Below, piece after piece: positions 1 to 7,387 of a stretch of DNA of 25,898 bases. A model generated the notes under the pieces. It saw only the letters and a list, made by a program, of their open reading frames with translations. It ran no database searches and was not told the origin of the DNA. Position numbers and translations under genes: made by a program. Where the stretch lies: contig JAMCRS010000246.1 of NCBI GenBank assembly GCA_023380675.1, positions 1 through 25,898 of the forward strand, in the 5' to 3' direction. Each line of letters opens with the position of its first letter. Within the stretch, counting starts at the first letter, position 1. This stretch comes from Chloroflexota bacterium. GTDB lineage: Bacteria; Chloroflexota; Anaerolineae; UBA4142.

Positions 1-1664
1 CCCGCGCGGCAAATCCGGCCTTTGCGCTGACGGAACAAAATGCCCTCGCGGTCGCGCAGATCTGCCGGAGCCTGGACGGCATTCCGCTCGCGATCGAGCT
101 GGCCGCCGCACGCATCAAGGCGTTCTCCGCGGAGGAGATCGCCGCGCGCCTGGACGACCGATTCCCGTTTCTCACCACCGGGAGCCGCTTGGCCCTCCCG
201 CGCCAGCAGACGCTGCGCGCTCTGATCGACTGGAGCCACGATCTCCTCTCTGGCGAAGAGAAAATGCTCTTCCGCCGATTGGCCGTTTTCAACGGCGGCC
301 TGACGCTCGAGGCCATCGAAGTAGTCTGCTCCGGCGACGGCATCCGGAAGGAGCAGGTTCTCGACGTGTTGGCACGCTTGATCGACCAATCGCTGCTCTT
401 CTCCGAAGAGCGAGATCACGCGACCGTCTATCGCCTGCTCGACACGATCCACCAATACGCCGGCGCAAAATTGTCCGAGTCCGGCGAGCTGGGCACCCTC
501 CATGATCGGCATCTCCGCTATTTCATCGCGCAAGCCGAGGCGGCGGAGCCGAATCTGGCGGGACCGGCGCAAGGCCTTTGGCTCGACCGGCTGGAGTCGC
601 AGCGTCACAACCTGCGCGCCGCGCTCGACTGGACTCTCAGCCTCCAGCCGCGCGAGGACGGAGTGGAACGTGATCGAGCGGCCGGGCTCAGTCTGGCCGG
701 TGCGCTGTACTGGTACTGGGTGATACGCGGGCCGCTGAGCGAAGGCAGACGATGGCTCGAGACCGCGCTCGCGCTCAATCCCGCCGAGCGGCGCGACGCC
801 GCACGCGCCAAGGCGTTGGCGGGGCTGGGCGAGATCGCGTGGGACCAGACGGACATACCGAATGCACGAGCGAGTTATGGCGAGAGCCTCGAGATTTGGC
901 GCGAGCTCAAGAACGATTGGTGGACGGCCTTCGGTTTACTCTGCATGGCCTATGTGCTCCTGTACGAAGACCATATTTCGGAATCGAAGCAAACGTTCGA
1001 CCAGGCGGTCGCGCTCGCGCGCGCGAACGGAAATAAATCGCTGCTCGGACGCGCGCTGCGCGGGCTCGGCAACGCGCTCATGCGGTCGGACATGGCCGCG
1101 GCTGCGCGCGTCCTGGAAGAGAGCGCCGCCCTCTTTCGGCAAGTCGGCGACAAGCTGCGGCTGGCGTACGTTCTGGACGCACTCGGGGGCGTCGCACTGT
1201 TCGATCAGGAGTATCGCCGAGCTGTCACTTTGTGTGAGGAGAGCGTTGACTTGCTAAAGCAAATCGCCGACCGGGTGAACCTCGCTGGACCGGTCCACAG
1301 CCTGGGCCAGGCGGTCCTCGGCTGCGGCGACGACCGGCGCGCCCAGGACCTCTTCGTCGAAGGGCTCGTGCTCGCGCAGCAAGCCAACGATCGGCTATTG
1401 GTCGCGCTGAACGTAATGGGAATGGGGGCAGTCGCCCTGGTCCGCGGTCGCGCCAAACGGGCCGCGCGCCTTTTATCCGCCGGCGAGGCGCTCTTATCGG
1501 ATCTCCCCACTTCGGTTTGGCGGCGCTACCACGTCAACTTTGAAAGACAGGTTGACGCCGTTCGCGGACAATTGGACGCGGTGACGTTCGAGGCCGCGTG
1601 GCGGGAAGGACGCTCGACGACGCTTGAGCTAGCGGTCCACTTTGCGATGAGCGACGAAGACTAG
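1..1664 (+). CDS. STAND-type ATPase/TPR transcriptional regulator, C-terminal part
   Basis: This gene enters from the left edge; the open frame runs from base 3 with no start codon in view. The first codons read like the end of an NB-ARC/AAA-type ATPase of the LuxR/AfsR regulator class: a GIPLAIELAAAR motif, then LPRQQTLRALIDWSHDLL and a winged-helix-like stretch to about codon 155. After that come roughly 330 codons of helical, Ala/Leu-rich TPR-like repeats (for example ARALAGLGE-type and RALRGLGNALM segments). Such proteins use ATP-dependent switching, with the TPRs sensing a partner or ligand. The C-terminus ends in SDED without a LuxR-type DNA-binding helix-turn-helix. The effector domain must therefore be at the missing N-terminus, perhaps a winged helix, SARP/BTAD or nucleotide cyclase domain. 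An ATG at 189 is internal to the conserved domain and is not the start. The class is fairly certain; the target is unknown. Confidence 0.85.
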   Translation, partial: RAANPAFALTEQNALAVAQICRSLDGIPLAIELAAARIKAFSAEEIAARLDDRFPFLTTGSRLALPRQQTLRALIDWSHDLLSGEEKMLFRRLAVFNGGLTLEAIEVVCSGDGIRKEQVLDVLARLIDQSLLFSEERDHATVYRLLDTIHQYAGAKLSESGELGTLHDRHLRYFIAQAEAAEPNLAGPAQGLWLDRLESQRHNLRAALDWTLSLQPREDGVERDRAAGLSLAGALYWYWVIRGPLSEGRRWLETALALNPAERRDAARAKALAGLGEIAWDQTDIPNARASYGESLEIWRELKNDWWTAFGLLCMAYVLLYEDHISESKQTFDQAVALARANGNKSLLGRALRGLGNALMRSDMAAAARVLEESAALFRQVGDKLRLAYVLDALGGVALFDQEYRRAVTLCEESVDLLKQIADRVNLAGPVHSLGQAVLGCGDDRRAQDLFVEGLVLAQQANDRLLVALNVMGMGAVALVRGRAKRAARLLSAGEALLSDLPTSVWRRYHVNFERQVDAVRGQLDAVTFEAAWREGRSTTLELAVHFAMSDED

Positions 1665-1690
1665 CGCGCGCCGAATTGGACGTGCGGACA

Positions 1691-1726
1691 AAGCTGCGGT
1701 TGGAGCATCTCCAACCGCAGCTTTTT
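1691..1726 (+). terminator. Rho-independent terminator after the TPR regulator
   Basis: A perfect 14-bp stem (1691-1704 with 1710-1723) encloses a 5-nt loop, and the T-run extends through 1726. It begins 27 bases after the stop codon at 1664. It should end transcription of the regulator gene and insulate the lipoprotein gene downstream. Confidence 0.92.
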
Positions 1727-1868
1727 TGGATCCGCATCAGCGCGGTGCGATCGCCGACCCGATTTGAAGGCGCGATCGTGAATCGAACCCGCGGGCCTGA
1801 TCGAGTTTAACGGTGATTTTGCGCCCCACTCATAGAATGCGTGAAAGATTGACGGAGGAGGAACCCAA

Positions 1869-2390
1869 ATGCGAAATCGAATCAGGCACGATGCGGTCGT
1901 CTTGGCGACTCTCGCTTTCGCCGTCGTCGTGCTGAGCGCGTGCGGCATCGGCGGCGCGCCGAGCGTGGCCGGGCTCGTCCCGAACGCGAGCGCGCAGCAA
2001 ATGTGGCCGGACGTGCCGGCATTTCAGGGCGCAACGCAAGACCCTAAAGAAGCGCTAGGGACTTCGCTCTTTAACCAGGCGCAAGCAGACCAGAAGAGCA
2101 AAATGGAGACGATGATCTTTAGAACGTCGCGCGCGCCCTCCGAGGTCGCCGACTTTTATACGGCCGACCTCATGAAGACGAACGGCTGGGACGTCAGCGA
2201 GACGAGTTTCTCGCCGACCGGCTGCTCGCAGGACCATTACGAGAACCAGCCGCGTACCATTTGCTCGTTCTCCAAGAAGAACGAGGAAGGCCGTGAGATC
2301 GACCTCAGCATCGACGCGCGCGCCGATCCCCAGGCCAATAATACGCGCCTCATCTATACTCGGATCACGGGCTCGCTCGTCACGCCGTAG
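1869..2390 (+). CDS. Small lipoprotein, function unknown
   Basis: This 173-residue protein begins with a lipoprotein signal: charged MRNRIRH, a hydrophobic stretch (residues 9-22), then the lipobox L-S-A-C with Cys25 as the likely lipidated residue. The mature part has no family I recognise. It contains a segment of the type APSEVADFYTADLMKTNGWDV, a pattern common in small secreted proteins where a fold of about 100 residues follows the signal, and two later cysteines (in GCSQ and TICS) that could form a disulfide. The start is chosen because a strong GGAGGAGG Shine-Dalgarno sequence lies just before the ATG at 1869. It opens a same-strand run of three small envelope-type genes. It is likely anchored on the outer face of the membrane. 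Confidence 0.85.
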   Translation: MRNRIRHDAVVLATLAFAVVVLSACGIGGAPSVAGLVPNASAQQMWPDVPAFQGATQDPKEALGTSLFNQAQADQKSKMETMIFRTSRAPSEVADFYTADLMKTNGWDVSETSFSPTGCSQDHYENQPRTICSFSKKNEEGREIDLSIDARADPQANNTRLIYTRITGSLVTP

Positions 2391-2549
2391 CCTGCGTCGT
2401 CGGTCCACCGGATATGCCCGCGTGTGCCGCAGCCCGATTGCGGCGTACGCGCTGGTCACGAGGCAGATGACGTTCAGCGCGGCCGGCGTAAAGCTTGGGT
2501 TCGTCGGAGTGACCGGAGAGGGGTCGACCGAACGAGGAGGACTGTGCAA

Positions 2550-2942
2550 ATGAGACGTACAGTGGGTTGTCTCGGCGTCGGCGGGTGTATTAGCGGGATC
2601 TTGGTCATCTTGGTTGTCGCCATGATCGTCGGAGGCGTGTTCTACCTGATCATGGGGAGCTTTAAATCGTCGCCGGTCTATCTTGAGGCGATGAAGGCTG
2701 CCCAGGCCAATCCCGACGTCGTGCAGGCGCTCGGCTCGCCAATCCAATCGGGCTTGCTGGTCACCGGCTCGATCAGTGAACAGGGCATTTCCGGCGACGC
2801 GAGCCTCGTGATTCCGATTTCAGGCCCACGCGGCAACGGCACGCTGTATGCGTCGGCCCGCAAAGGGAATGGTGTCTGGCGGTTTTACACTCTCGCCGTT
2901 CAGGTCGACGGTCAAGATCAATTGATTGCTCTGCCATACTGA
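2550..2942 (+). CDS. Coa1-like small membrane protein
   Basis: The 130-residue protein resembles the cytochrome oxidase assembly factor Coa1 family: an N-terminal Gly/Val/Ile-rich membrane segment (about residues 7-34) followed by SSPVYLEAMKAAQANPDVVQALGSPI and the ISGPRGNGTLYASA motif, then WRFYTLAVQVDG near the end. In bacteria most members are uncharacterised and occur without cytochrome oxidase genes nearby, as here, so a role in respiration is not implied. The frame is open further upstream to 2424. The ATG at 2550 is chosen because a GAGGAGG ribosome site (2534-2540) precedes it and the membrane segment follows directly. It lies between a lipoprotein gene and a DUF3592-like gene. Confidence 0.85.
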   Translation: MRRTVGCLGVGGCISGILVILVVAMIVGGVFYLIMGSFKSSPVYLEAMKAAQANPDVVQALGSPIQSGLLVTGSISEQGISGDASLVIPISGPRGNGTLYASARKGNGVWRFYTLAVQVDGQDQLIALPY

Positions 2943-3091
2943 ATGCAGCCGAGATTGGCGCGTCACACCGACGCCGCACGCCGCCGTCCTGTGCGGTGGC
3001 TGTTGAATTCTATCCACAAGGCTGAGTGTTCAATCCAACCATTCGTCCGCTCGAGAGAGCGGATGCAGAACGCAAAGAAAGGAAGGCAAAC

Positions 3092-3817
3092 GTGCCCGAC
3101 AATCTGATGTTTCTGACGATCGCCCTGCCACTCCTTATTGGGGGCGTGGTCGTCGTGATCGCCGCGATCTTCGTAGGCGGTCTGGTGATGAATGGGATGA
3201 AAAACCGCCAACTGCTCTCCAAGGGCGTGTCCGCACCGGCGGTCATTCTCAAAGTCTGGGAAACCGGCGTCGTGATGAATGAGATCAATCCTCAGATCGG
3301 TCTCTTGCTGGAGGTCCGTCCGCAGAAGGGTGCGCCGTTCCAGGCCGAAACCAAGATGTTCATCTCGATGATCCAGGTCCCGCAGTTCCAGCCGGGCGTC
3401 ACGCTGGCGGTCAAGTACGATCCGGCCGATCCGCGCAAGGTGGCGGTCGATCCTACGGGCGGCACCGCGCTCGGCGGTTCGCCGGCGGGCTCGGCGCCGT
3501 CGGTCGATCCATCGCGCACTCAGGCCGTGCAAGCGATGCTCGAGCAGATGAAGAGCTTTGAGGAGGACATGCGGGCGCGCGGCGTAGCCGCACCCGCCAA
3601 GATCCTCACCGCCGGCGACATGGGGGTGCGCGTGAACGGCGACAATCCCTTGATGACGATGCAGCTTCAAGTCGAGGCGTCCGACCGCGCGCCTTTCCAG
3701 GCCATGGCCCAGGGTGTAGTGGCCGCCACGGCGGTCGGCAAGTACCAGCCCGGCGCCAAGGTCTGGGTCAAGTACGACCCGAATGATCCGACCAAGGTCA
3801 TGCTCGACCACTCGTAG
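3092..3817 (+). CDS. DUF3592-like membrane protein with internal duplication
   Basis: I place the start at the GTG at 3092, preceded by GGAAGG at 3081-3086; the frame is open further upstream (GTG at 3026) but without a ribosome site. The 241-residue product has one N-terminal membrane segment (about residues 5-33), then two copies of a module of about 75 residues. The copies share the order GV(S/A)APA-IL, a TG- or MG-V-N turn, a (L/M)QLQVE/LLLEVR strand, APFQA, a QPG(V/A) turn and VKYDP-DP-KV near the end. These are hallmarks of DUF3592-like domains, which usually occur singly. The linker between the copies is Gly/Ser/Pro-rich. Function is unknown; the soluble modules probably face outside or the cytosol next to the membrane. 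Terminated by the hairpin at 3867-3905. Confidence 0.82.
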   Translation: MPDNLMFLTIALPLLIGGVVVVIAAIFVGGLVMNGMKNRQLLSKGVSAPAVILKVWETGVVMNEINPQIGLLLEVRPQKGAPFQAETKMFISMIQVPQFQPGVTLAVKYDPADPRKVAVDPTGGTALGGSPAGSAPSVDPSRTQAVQAMLEQMKSFEEDMRARGVAAPAKILTAGDMGVRVNGDNPLMTMQLQVEASDRAPFQAMAQGVVAATAVGKYQPGAKVWVKYDPNDPTKVMLDHS

Positions 3818-3866
3818 AGTGCTAGTCGCCGTCGACTGACGGCGCAGATAAACGGGACGATTCAAA

Positions 3867-3905
3867 ACGACGGCGAAATCTCGTTGTGCGGGATTTCGCC
3901 GTCGT
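3867..3905. terminator. Shared hairpin between convergent genes
   Basis: A perfect 14-bp stem (3867-3880 with 3892-3905) and an 11-nt loop lie between the stops of the + gene ending at 3817 and the - gene ending at 3935. On the minus strand the stem ends in a short T-run, which favours termination of the leftward gene. On the plus strand no T-run follows, so rightward termination is less sure. Confidence 0.7.
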
Positions 3906-3934
3906 CGCATTGGCATGGAGTCAGGTGTCGGTGG

Positions 3935-4354
3935 TCAGGACAAAGGTCTAAGCACCACGATCGGAATCCGGCGCTTGAGCCCTTGTTGATACTTGCTGTA
4001 TTGCGGGTTCCGAGCAGACACGAGGGCCCACAGGCGTGGATACTCGCCGTCGCCGGCCGGATGTGCTTCAACCTGCAACACCCTATCCTTGACCTGAATG
4101 CTGACCTTGGGCTGGCGCAAGAGATTCAAGAACCAGGCCGGCTCCATTTCCTTTCCCCAATTCGAGGCAACCACGAGGTAATCGTCCTCATCCCGGTAGT
4201 AGGACAAGGGGGTGACACGCTCTTTCCCGGACTTGCGGCCGACCGTGCGCAAGAGGAGAACGGACTGGCCTCCCATTCGGCTGCCCAAACGCCCTCCGCT
4301 GAGCCGATAAAGTGACTTGTTGAATTCGATGAAAAGCTTGATCAAGGCGTCCAA
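3935..4354 (-). CDS. Deazaflavin (F420)-dependent nitroreductase-family protein
   Basis: The 139-residue protein matches the Ddn-like split-barrel family of deazaflavin-dependent nitroreductases/quinone reductases. Visible family features are LLLRTVGRKSG-ERVTPL at residues 32-50, YLVVASNWGKE, PAWFLNLLRQP and the late PYFWALV-like segment (here YPRLWALV). Family members bind reduced F420 and pass hydride to quinones or xenobiotics, so the host probably makes F420; no F420 biosynthesis gene is in this window. The start is a TTG at 4354 with a GGGAG ribosome site about 8 bases before it; no ATG exists near the N-terminus. Its 3' end abuts the shared hairpin terminator. The substrate cannot be read from the sequence. 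Confidence 0.88.
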   Translation of the reverse strand: MDALIKLFIEFNKSLYRLSGGRLGSRMGGQSVLLLRTVGRKSGKERVTPLSYYRDEDDYLVVASNWGKEMEPAWFLNLLRQPKVSIQVKDRVLQVEAHPAGDGEYPRLWALVSARNPQYSKYQQGLKRRIPIVVLRPLS

Positions 4355-4418
4355 TCGTTATCTCTCCCTGACGCGCCGGCGTGGACGACGAATGTCCTGG
4401 GATGGCATCAAATTCCTA

Positions 4419-4446
4419 TTGTGCCCGGCCCGGGTTATGCTACAAT
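4419..4446 (+). promoter_or_regulatory. Sigma70-like promoter of the 46-residue membrane peptide
   Basis: TTGTGC at 4419-4424 and TACAAT at 4441-4446 are separated by 16 bases. A TG dinucleotide one base before the -10 box makes it an extended -10. The start codon at 4467 is 20 bases further on, with a GGAGG ribosome site in between. Confidence 0.65.
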
Positions 4447-4466
4447 GGGATTGACTGGAGGCTCGC

Positions 4467-4607
4467 ATGGAACTCTTGATCGTGGCGGCATTTGTCGCAG
4501 GCGTGTTGGTCGGCACCTTCGTCGGCACGCTCGTGATATCGCTGTGCGCCATGGCCGGACGTGAAGAAAGGGTGCTCGATCCGGTCCTGGCAACCCAGGC
4601 GGAATAG
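4467..4607 (+). CDS. 46-residue single-pass membrane peptide
   Basis: This small gene is missed by a 60-residue cutoff. ATG at 4467 follows a good GGAGG ribosome site at 4457-4461, and a promoter-like pair lies at 4419-4446. The product is 46 residues: one hydrophobic helix (about residues 3-30) with small-residue spacing (FVAGVLVGTFVGTLV), then a charged tail starting GREER. The pattern resembles the very short DUF3789-like membrane peptides found in many bacteria, but the match is by impression only. It stands alone between leftward genes. Function unknown; it may sit in the membrane as a modulator of a larger protein. Confidence 0.65.
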   Translation: MELLIVAAFVAGVLVGTFVGTLVISLCAMAGREERVLDPVLATQAE

Positions 4608-4889
4608 CATCGTCTCCGATCTTCGTTGTACAGGCCGCGCGCCGCATGTGTGCGCCGCTGTCGTGCGAAGAGTCGCCGTCTGTCTCGACGTTCTGAGACA
4701 GCCGTGATCGTCGTGTCTTGCCTGCCGCCAAGTCCAGTCTAGTCCTCGACGCGTTCGCCTGCTCGAATCCCCTATTTTGCGTTGTCCGAGAATTCTCCTG
4801 ATTGTAAGTCGAATTCCTACTTGAAACGCACGCTCGATTTTGCGAGCCCGGTCTTGGTCCCGTTCTTGTTTTTTTGAGGCTGTCGCCGC
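4608..4889. other. Intergenic spacer without a convincing gene
   Basis: About 280 bases between the small peptide gene and the stop of the dienelactone hydrolase. I see a 6-bp inverted repeat (TGTCTC at 4681-4686 and GAGACA at 4695-4700) and a T-run near 4869-4875, but no clear terminator or promoter. The open frames crossing it have no ribosome site and unlikely composition. Confidence 0.5.
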
Positions 4890-5660
4890 CTAGCTCTTCG
4901 CGATTGGCGTGCCCAGAAACGCGAGCATTCGTTTCCACGCGTCTGCTGACTCCGCCGCAAATTCCGCGTTGCGCCGGTCGAAAAAGCTGTGGGTCGCGCC
5001 GGGATAGGCAACGATCTCGTGTTTAACCCCCGCGGCGCTCAATTGCTCGTTGAGTCGATCCCGATCGGTCTGCGGGATAGAGGCGTCGGCGCCTCCAAAC
5101 AGCCCGAGCACGGGAAAGCGGTTCTTGCCCGCCTGTTCGAGCGTCGTCCCTTTCGCGCCCGGCACGGGCCGGCTCAGCCCCGCGTAGAACGCGATCACCC
5201 CGGCCAGATCGAGCGCCTCTGCGCCGGCGTGAAGAGAGAGTGTTCCGCCGCGGCAGAAACCTACCAGGAACGTCGGTCGCGGGGTCTTGGATCGATCGCG
5301 CAGGTGGGTGAGCGCTGCGTTCAGGTCGTCGAGGAAGGTCGGGATTGTCATCTTCTCGACGTGCGGGGCGTATTCAAACGACTCGTCGCGCGGCGTGGTT
5401 CCCGCCGTTCGGCCGAAATAGTCGATGGCCAACGCGCGTACTCCAACCTCGGCAAAGCGGAGTGCGAGTTCCTTGTAGAAGGTGTGCAGCCCGCGCACGT
5501 CCGGCAGGACCACGATTTGTGGCCCGTCCGGCCGGGTCGAATACGCGATATAGGCTGCAAATCGATTGCCGTCCCGCGCGGTCAGGACGATGTCCTCACC
5601 GTCCGCCGCGCCCCCCGAAATCGGCGGAACGGGCGGCCGCGCGTCAAGATCGTAACACAT
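4890..5660 (-). CDS. Dienelactone hydrolase family protein
   Basis: An alpha/beta-hydrolase of 256 residues with the dienelactone hydrolase catalytic set: the nucleophile Cys136 in GFCRGG, Asp192 in GGADASIP and His224 in GATHSFF. VVLPDVRGLH (residues 50-59) and IDYFGRT (79-85) are further family marks. Members hydrolyse lactones and esters, classically dienelactone in aromatic ring breakdown, but many have other substrates; no aromatic pathway genes are nearby. The start is the ATG at 5660, preceded by GGAAGGAG. The frame stays open far upstream through dapB, which is fortuitous. It lies 77 bases behind dapB on the same strand and may be cotranscribed. No signal peptide, so cytoplasmic. Confidence 0.92.
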   Translation of the reverse strand: MCYDLDARPPVPPISGGAADGEDIVLTARDGNRFAAYIAYSTRPDGPQIVVLPDVRGLHTFYKELALRFAEVGVRALAIDYFGRTAGTTPRDESFEYAPHVEKMTIPTFLDDLNAALTHLRDRSKTPRPTFLVGFCRGGTLSLHAGAEALDLAGVIAFYAGLSRPVPGAKGTTLEQAGKNRFPVLGLFGGADASIPQTDRDRLNEQLSAAGVKHEIVAYPGATHSFFDRRNAEFAAESADAWKRMLAFLGTPIAKS

Positions 5661-5737
5661 ATACGTTCTCCTTCCGATCAGTTCTGGTCTGGCGGATCGC
5701 TTTGGATCCGGCTTCCGATTGCCGTATCGAGACGGCG

Positions 5738-6541
5738 CTACAAGTCGATCAGGCTGTCCAGACCCCGCTTGAGTCCGACAAACGTGCCGACGCCGCGTAT
5801 CGCGGCGAGCCCGCCGGCGACGTACGGCTCGGGACTGGAGCCGGCTTCGTAGTGAATGGACAGTTTTTCGTCCAACGCGCCAAAATGCACCTGCGCGCCG
5901 AGCACGTGGCCGGGCAGCCGGATCGAGTGCACCTGCATGCCGTGCAGGGTCGCGCCGCGGCTCTCTGGCATCCCCTGCGTTTGGTCGACCGGCACCGGTG
6001 CGTCGGGACGGTGCACCTGAGCGAGCTTCCAGGCCAGCTCCCGCGCGGTCCCGCTCGGCGCATCCGGCTTGTCGGCCGAAGCCAGGTCGACGATTTCCCA
6101 CTGGGCGAGATGCTGGGCCGCCAACAGAGCACACTTGGTCAGGATGACGGTCGTCATGCTCAAGTTGCCGGCCGCGAGCACCCCAACGCCGCGCTGCAGC
6201 GCCGCACGCCCCAATTCTTCCAGGTCCTCGTCAGACAGGCCGGACGTTCCGATCACGACGTGTGCGCCGCTGGCGATCGCGGCCGCGACGTTTGACTTGG
6301 CGACCTCGGGGCGGGTGTATTCGAAAAAGACGTCGCACCCGGTCTTGAGCGCCGCTTGACTCGTCGCGCTGACGACGACATCGTTCAGGCTCGAATTCTT
6401 CAGGACCTCTCCCAGCCTCCGCCCGGCGCTCTTGCGCGAGACTGCGGCGACCAGCGAGAGGTCTCGAGACTGCGCGATGGCGTGCGCCAGCGCAGACCCA
6501 GCCCAACCGGTCGCGCCGGCAAGGCATACTCGAATCGGCAT
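5738..6541 (-). CDS. dapB: 4-hydroxy-tetrahydrodipicolinate reductase-like protein (DapB family)
   Basis: The 267-residue protein has the DapB fold signature. A Rossmann GATGWAG (residues 9-15) binds NAD(P)H, FEYTRPE (73-79) and VVIGTSGL (95-102) follow, and KPDAPSGTA (158-166) is the substrate-binding loop. DapB reduces the dapA product in lysine/diaminopimelate synthesis, which feeds peptidoglycan. Length is normal. The odd point is the catalytic segment: in the E. coli enzyme a His-His pair four and three residues before the Lys acts in catalysis, but here the residues are Ala154 and Ser155, with Lys158 kept. It may be a divergent DapB or a paralogue with another substrate. ATG at 6541 has a GGAGG site, and a near-consensus promoter lies upstream. 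No other dap gene is in the window. Confidence 0.85.
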   Translation of the reverse strand: MPIRVCLAGATGWAGSALAHAIAQSRDLSLVAAVSRKSAGRRLGEVLKNSSLNDVVVSATSQAALKTGCDVFFEYTRPEVAKSNVAAAIASGAHVVIGTSGLSDEDLEELGRAALQRGVGVLAAGNLSMTTVILTKCALLAAQHLAQWEIVDLASADKPDAPSGTARELAWKLAQVHRPDAPVPVDQTQGMPESRGATLHGMQVHSIRLPGHVLGAQVHFGALDEKLSIHYEAGSSPEPYVAGGLAAIRGVGTFVGLKRGLDSLIDL

Positions 6542-6725
6542 TGTACCTCCAAGCTAACGGGCATCGAAGGGATTTCGACCGCCAAGCTCGAATGGCGCTC
6601 GGGGCTTGCAGGGGTATGGAGCGCGGACTCTACGCCTTCATACTGTCAAGTACGGTAACATTGTTGCCGGCCGTCCGCAGGCATCCACCGTGCGACACGA
6701 GCGCGCAATCGGTCGAACGGTTGCG

Positions 6726-6754
6726 AGTATAGCAGAAACGCCGACCCCGGTCAA
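6726..6754 (-). promoter_or_regulatory. Near-consensus promoter for dapB
   Basis: Read on the minus strand: TTGACC (6754-6749), a 17-base spacer, then TATACT (6731-6726). Transcription would start near 6719, about 178 nt before the dapB ATG. Confidence 0.75.
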
Positions 6755-6771
6755 CGGATGTTTCAGGGCTA

Positions 6772-6799
6772 TTGCAAAACCCGGCATTGTAGTTATAAT
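6772..6799 (+). promoter_or_regulatory. Promoter for the STAS-domain gene
   Basis: TTGCAA at 6772-6777 and a perfect TATAAT at 6794-6799 are separated by 16 bases. It fires away from the dapB promoter and would give a leader of about 95 nt before the ATG at 6901. Confidence 0.75.
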
Positions 6800-6900
6800 T
6801 GTCGCGCTCGAATCGGGCTGCCGGTCAACGCAATTGGGCCGGCGGCAATTCGCCGGACGCGGACCTCGGTCCGACCGGTCGACTCCAGGAGGAAGATCAA

Positions 6901-7293
6901 ATGGAGATTTCGGTTACACAAGAGCAAGGGCGCGTTCCCGTTACGGTTCTTCAACTCAAGGGGGATTTGAATGCCGCGACGTGTGACGCGCTTCAGACGA
7001 AGGCGAAAGAAGTGATCGACGCCGGGAGCCGCAACGTCGTCGTCGACCTGAGCGGCGTCGGCTATATGAGCAGCGCCGGAATGCGCACGCTCAACCAGAT
7101 GTTCACCTGGCTGACCAGCTCGGCCGCCGAGGGCGAAGCGATCAGAAAGGGAATTGCGAGCGGCAAGGCAAAGTCGCCGCATCTCAAGTTGGTCAACCCG
7201 ACACAGCGAGTGCTGGAGGCGCTCAAGCTCGCCGGTTTTGATATGTTCCTGGAGATTCACCCCAACGCCAAACAAGCGATCGCGTCGTTCTGA
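6901..7293 (+). CDS. STAS-domain anti-sigma factor antagonist
   Basis: The 130-residue protein is a single STAS domain. LKGDLNAATCDAL (residues 19-31) is the first strand-helix unit, and VVVDLSGVGYMSSAGMRTL carries the conserved Ser-Ser-Ala-Gly site, where a serine kinase normally phosphorylates such antagonists. LKLVNPTQRVLEALKLAGFDMFLEIH forms the C-terminal half. In SpoIIAA/RsbV-type switches the unphosphorylated form binds the anti-sigma kinase and frees a sigma factor. No kinase, phosphatase or sigma gene is adjacent, so the partner is elsewhere. An insert of about 15 residues after the phosphosite helix (SSAAEGEAIRKGIASGKAKS) makes it longer than the classic form. AGGAGG lies just before the ATG at 6901, which fixes the start. 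Confidence 0.9.
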   Translation: MEISVTQEQGRVPVTVLQLKGDLNAATCDALQTKAKEVIDAGSRNVVVDLSGVGYMSSAGMRTLNQMFTWLTSSAAEGEAIRKGIASGKAKSPHLKLVNPTQRVLEALKLAGFDMFLEIHPNAKQAIASF

Positions 7294-7335
7294 GTTCCGG
7301 ACGCAGTCGACGCGCGCCGAAGGAAACCAAACGAA

Positions 7336-7367
7336 AACGCGGAAGGGGCTATTGCCTCTTCCGCGTT
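7336..7367. terminator. Bidirectional hairpin between convergent genes
   Basis: A 10-bp perfect stem (7336-7345 with 7358-7367) extends inward through a G-T pair to a tight TATT loop. It separates the STAS gene (ending 7293) from the leftward acetyltransferase (ending 7388). On the minus strand a T-rich tail follows the stem; on the plus strand the tail is poor. Confidence 0.75.
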
Positions 7368-7387
7368 GCTGTGTCTCTCCAACCTCA

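Larger units (their letters stand above)
6542..6900. other. Divergent regulatory region between dapB and the STAS gene
   Basis: About 360 bases hold two back-to-back promoters (6726-6754 leftward, 6772-6799 rightward) only 17 bases apart. Leftward transcripts would carry a leader of about 178 nt before dapB. Rightward transcripts would carry about 95 nt before the STAS gene, with short hairpins such as CCGGCG/CGCCGG. I could not recognise a lysine riboswitch or other known RNA in the dapB leader. Confidence 0.55.

Noticed and set aside
4850..4880. Terminator at the T-run after the small peptide gene
   Set aside because: No stable stem directly precedes the T-run on either strand.
5661..6134. 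Open frame continuing upstream of the dienelactone hydrolase through dapB
   Set aside because: It is in another frame of dapB, Arg/Pro/Gly-rich, and the hydrolase has a clear ribosome site and ATG at 5660.
6542..6719. Lysine riboswitch in the dapB leader
   Set aside because: Length would allow it, but I could not find the conserved core; left as an unassigned leader.
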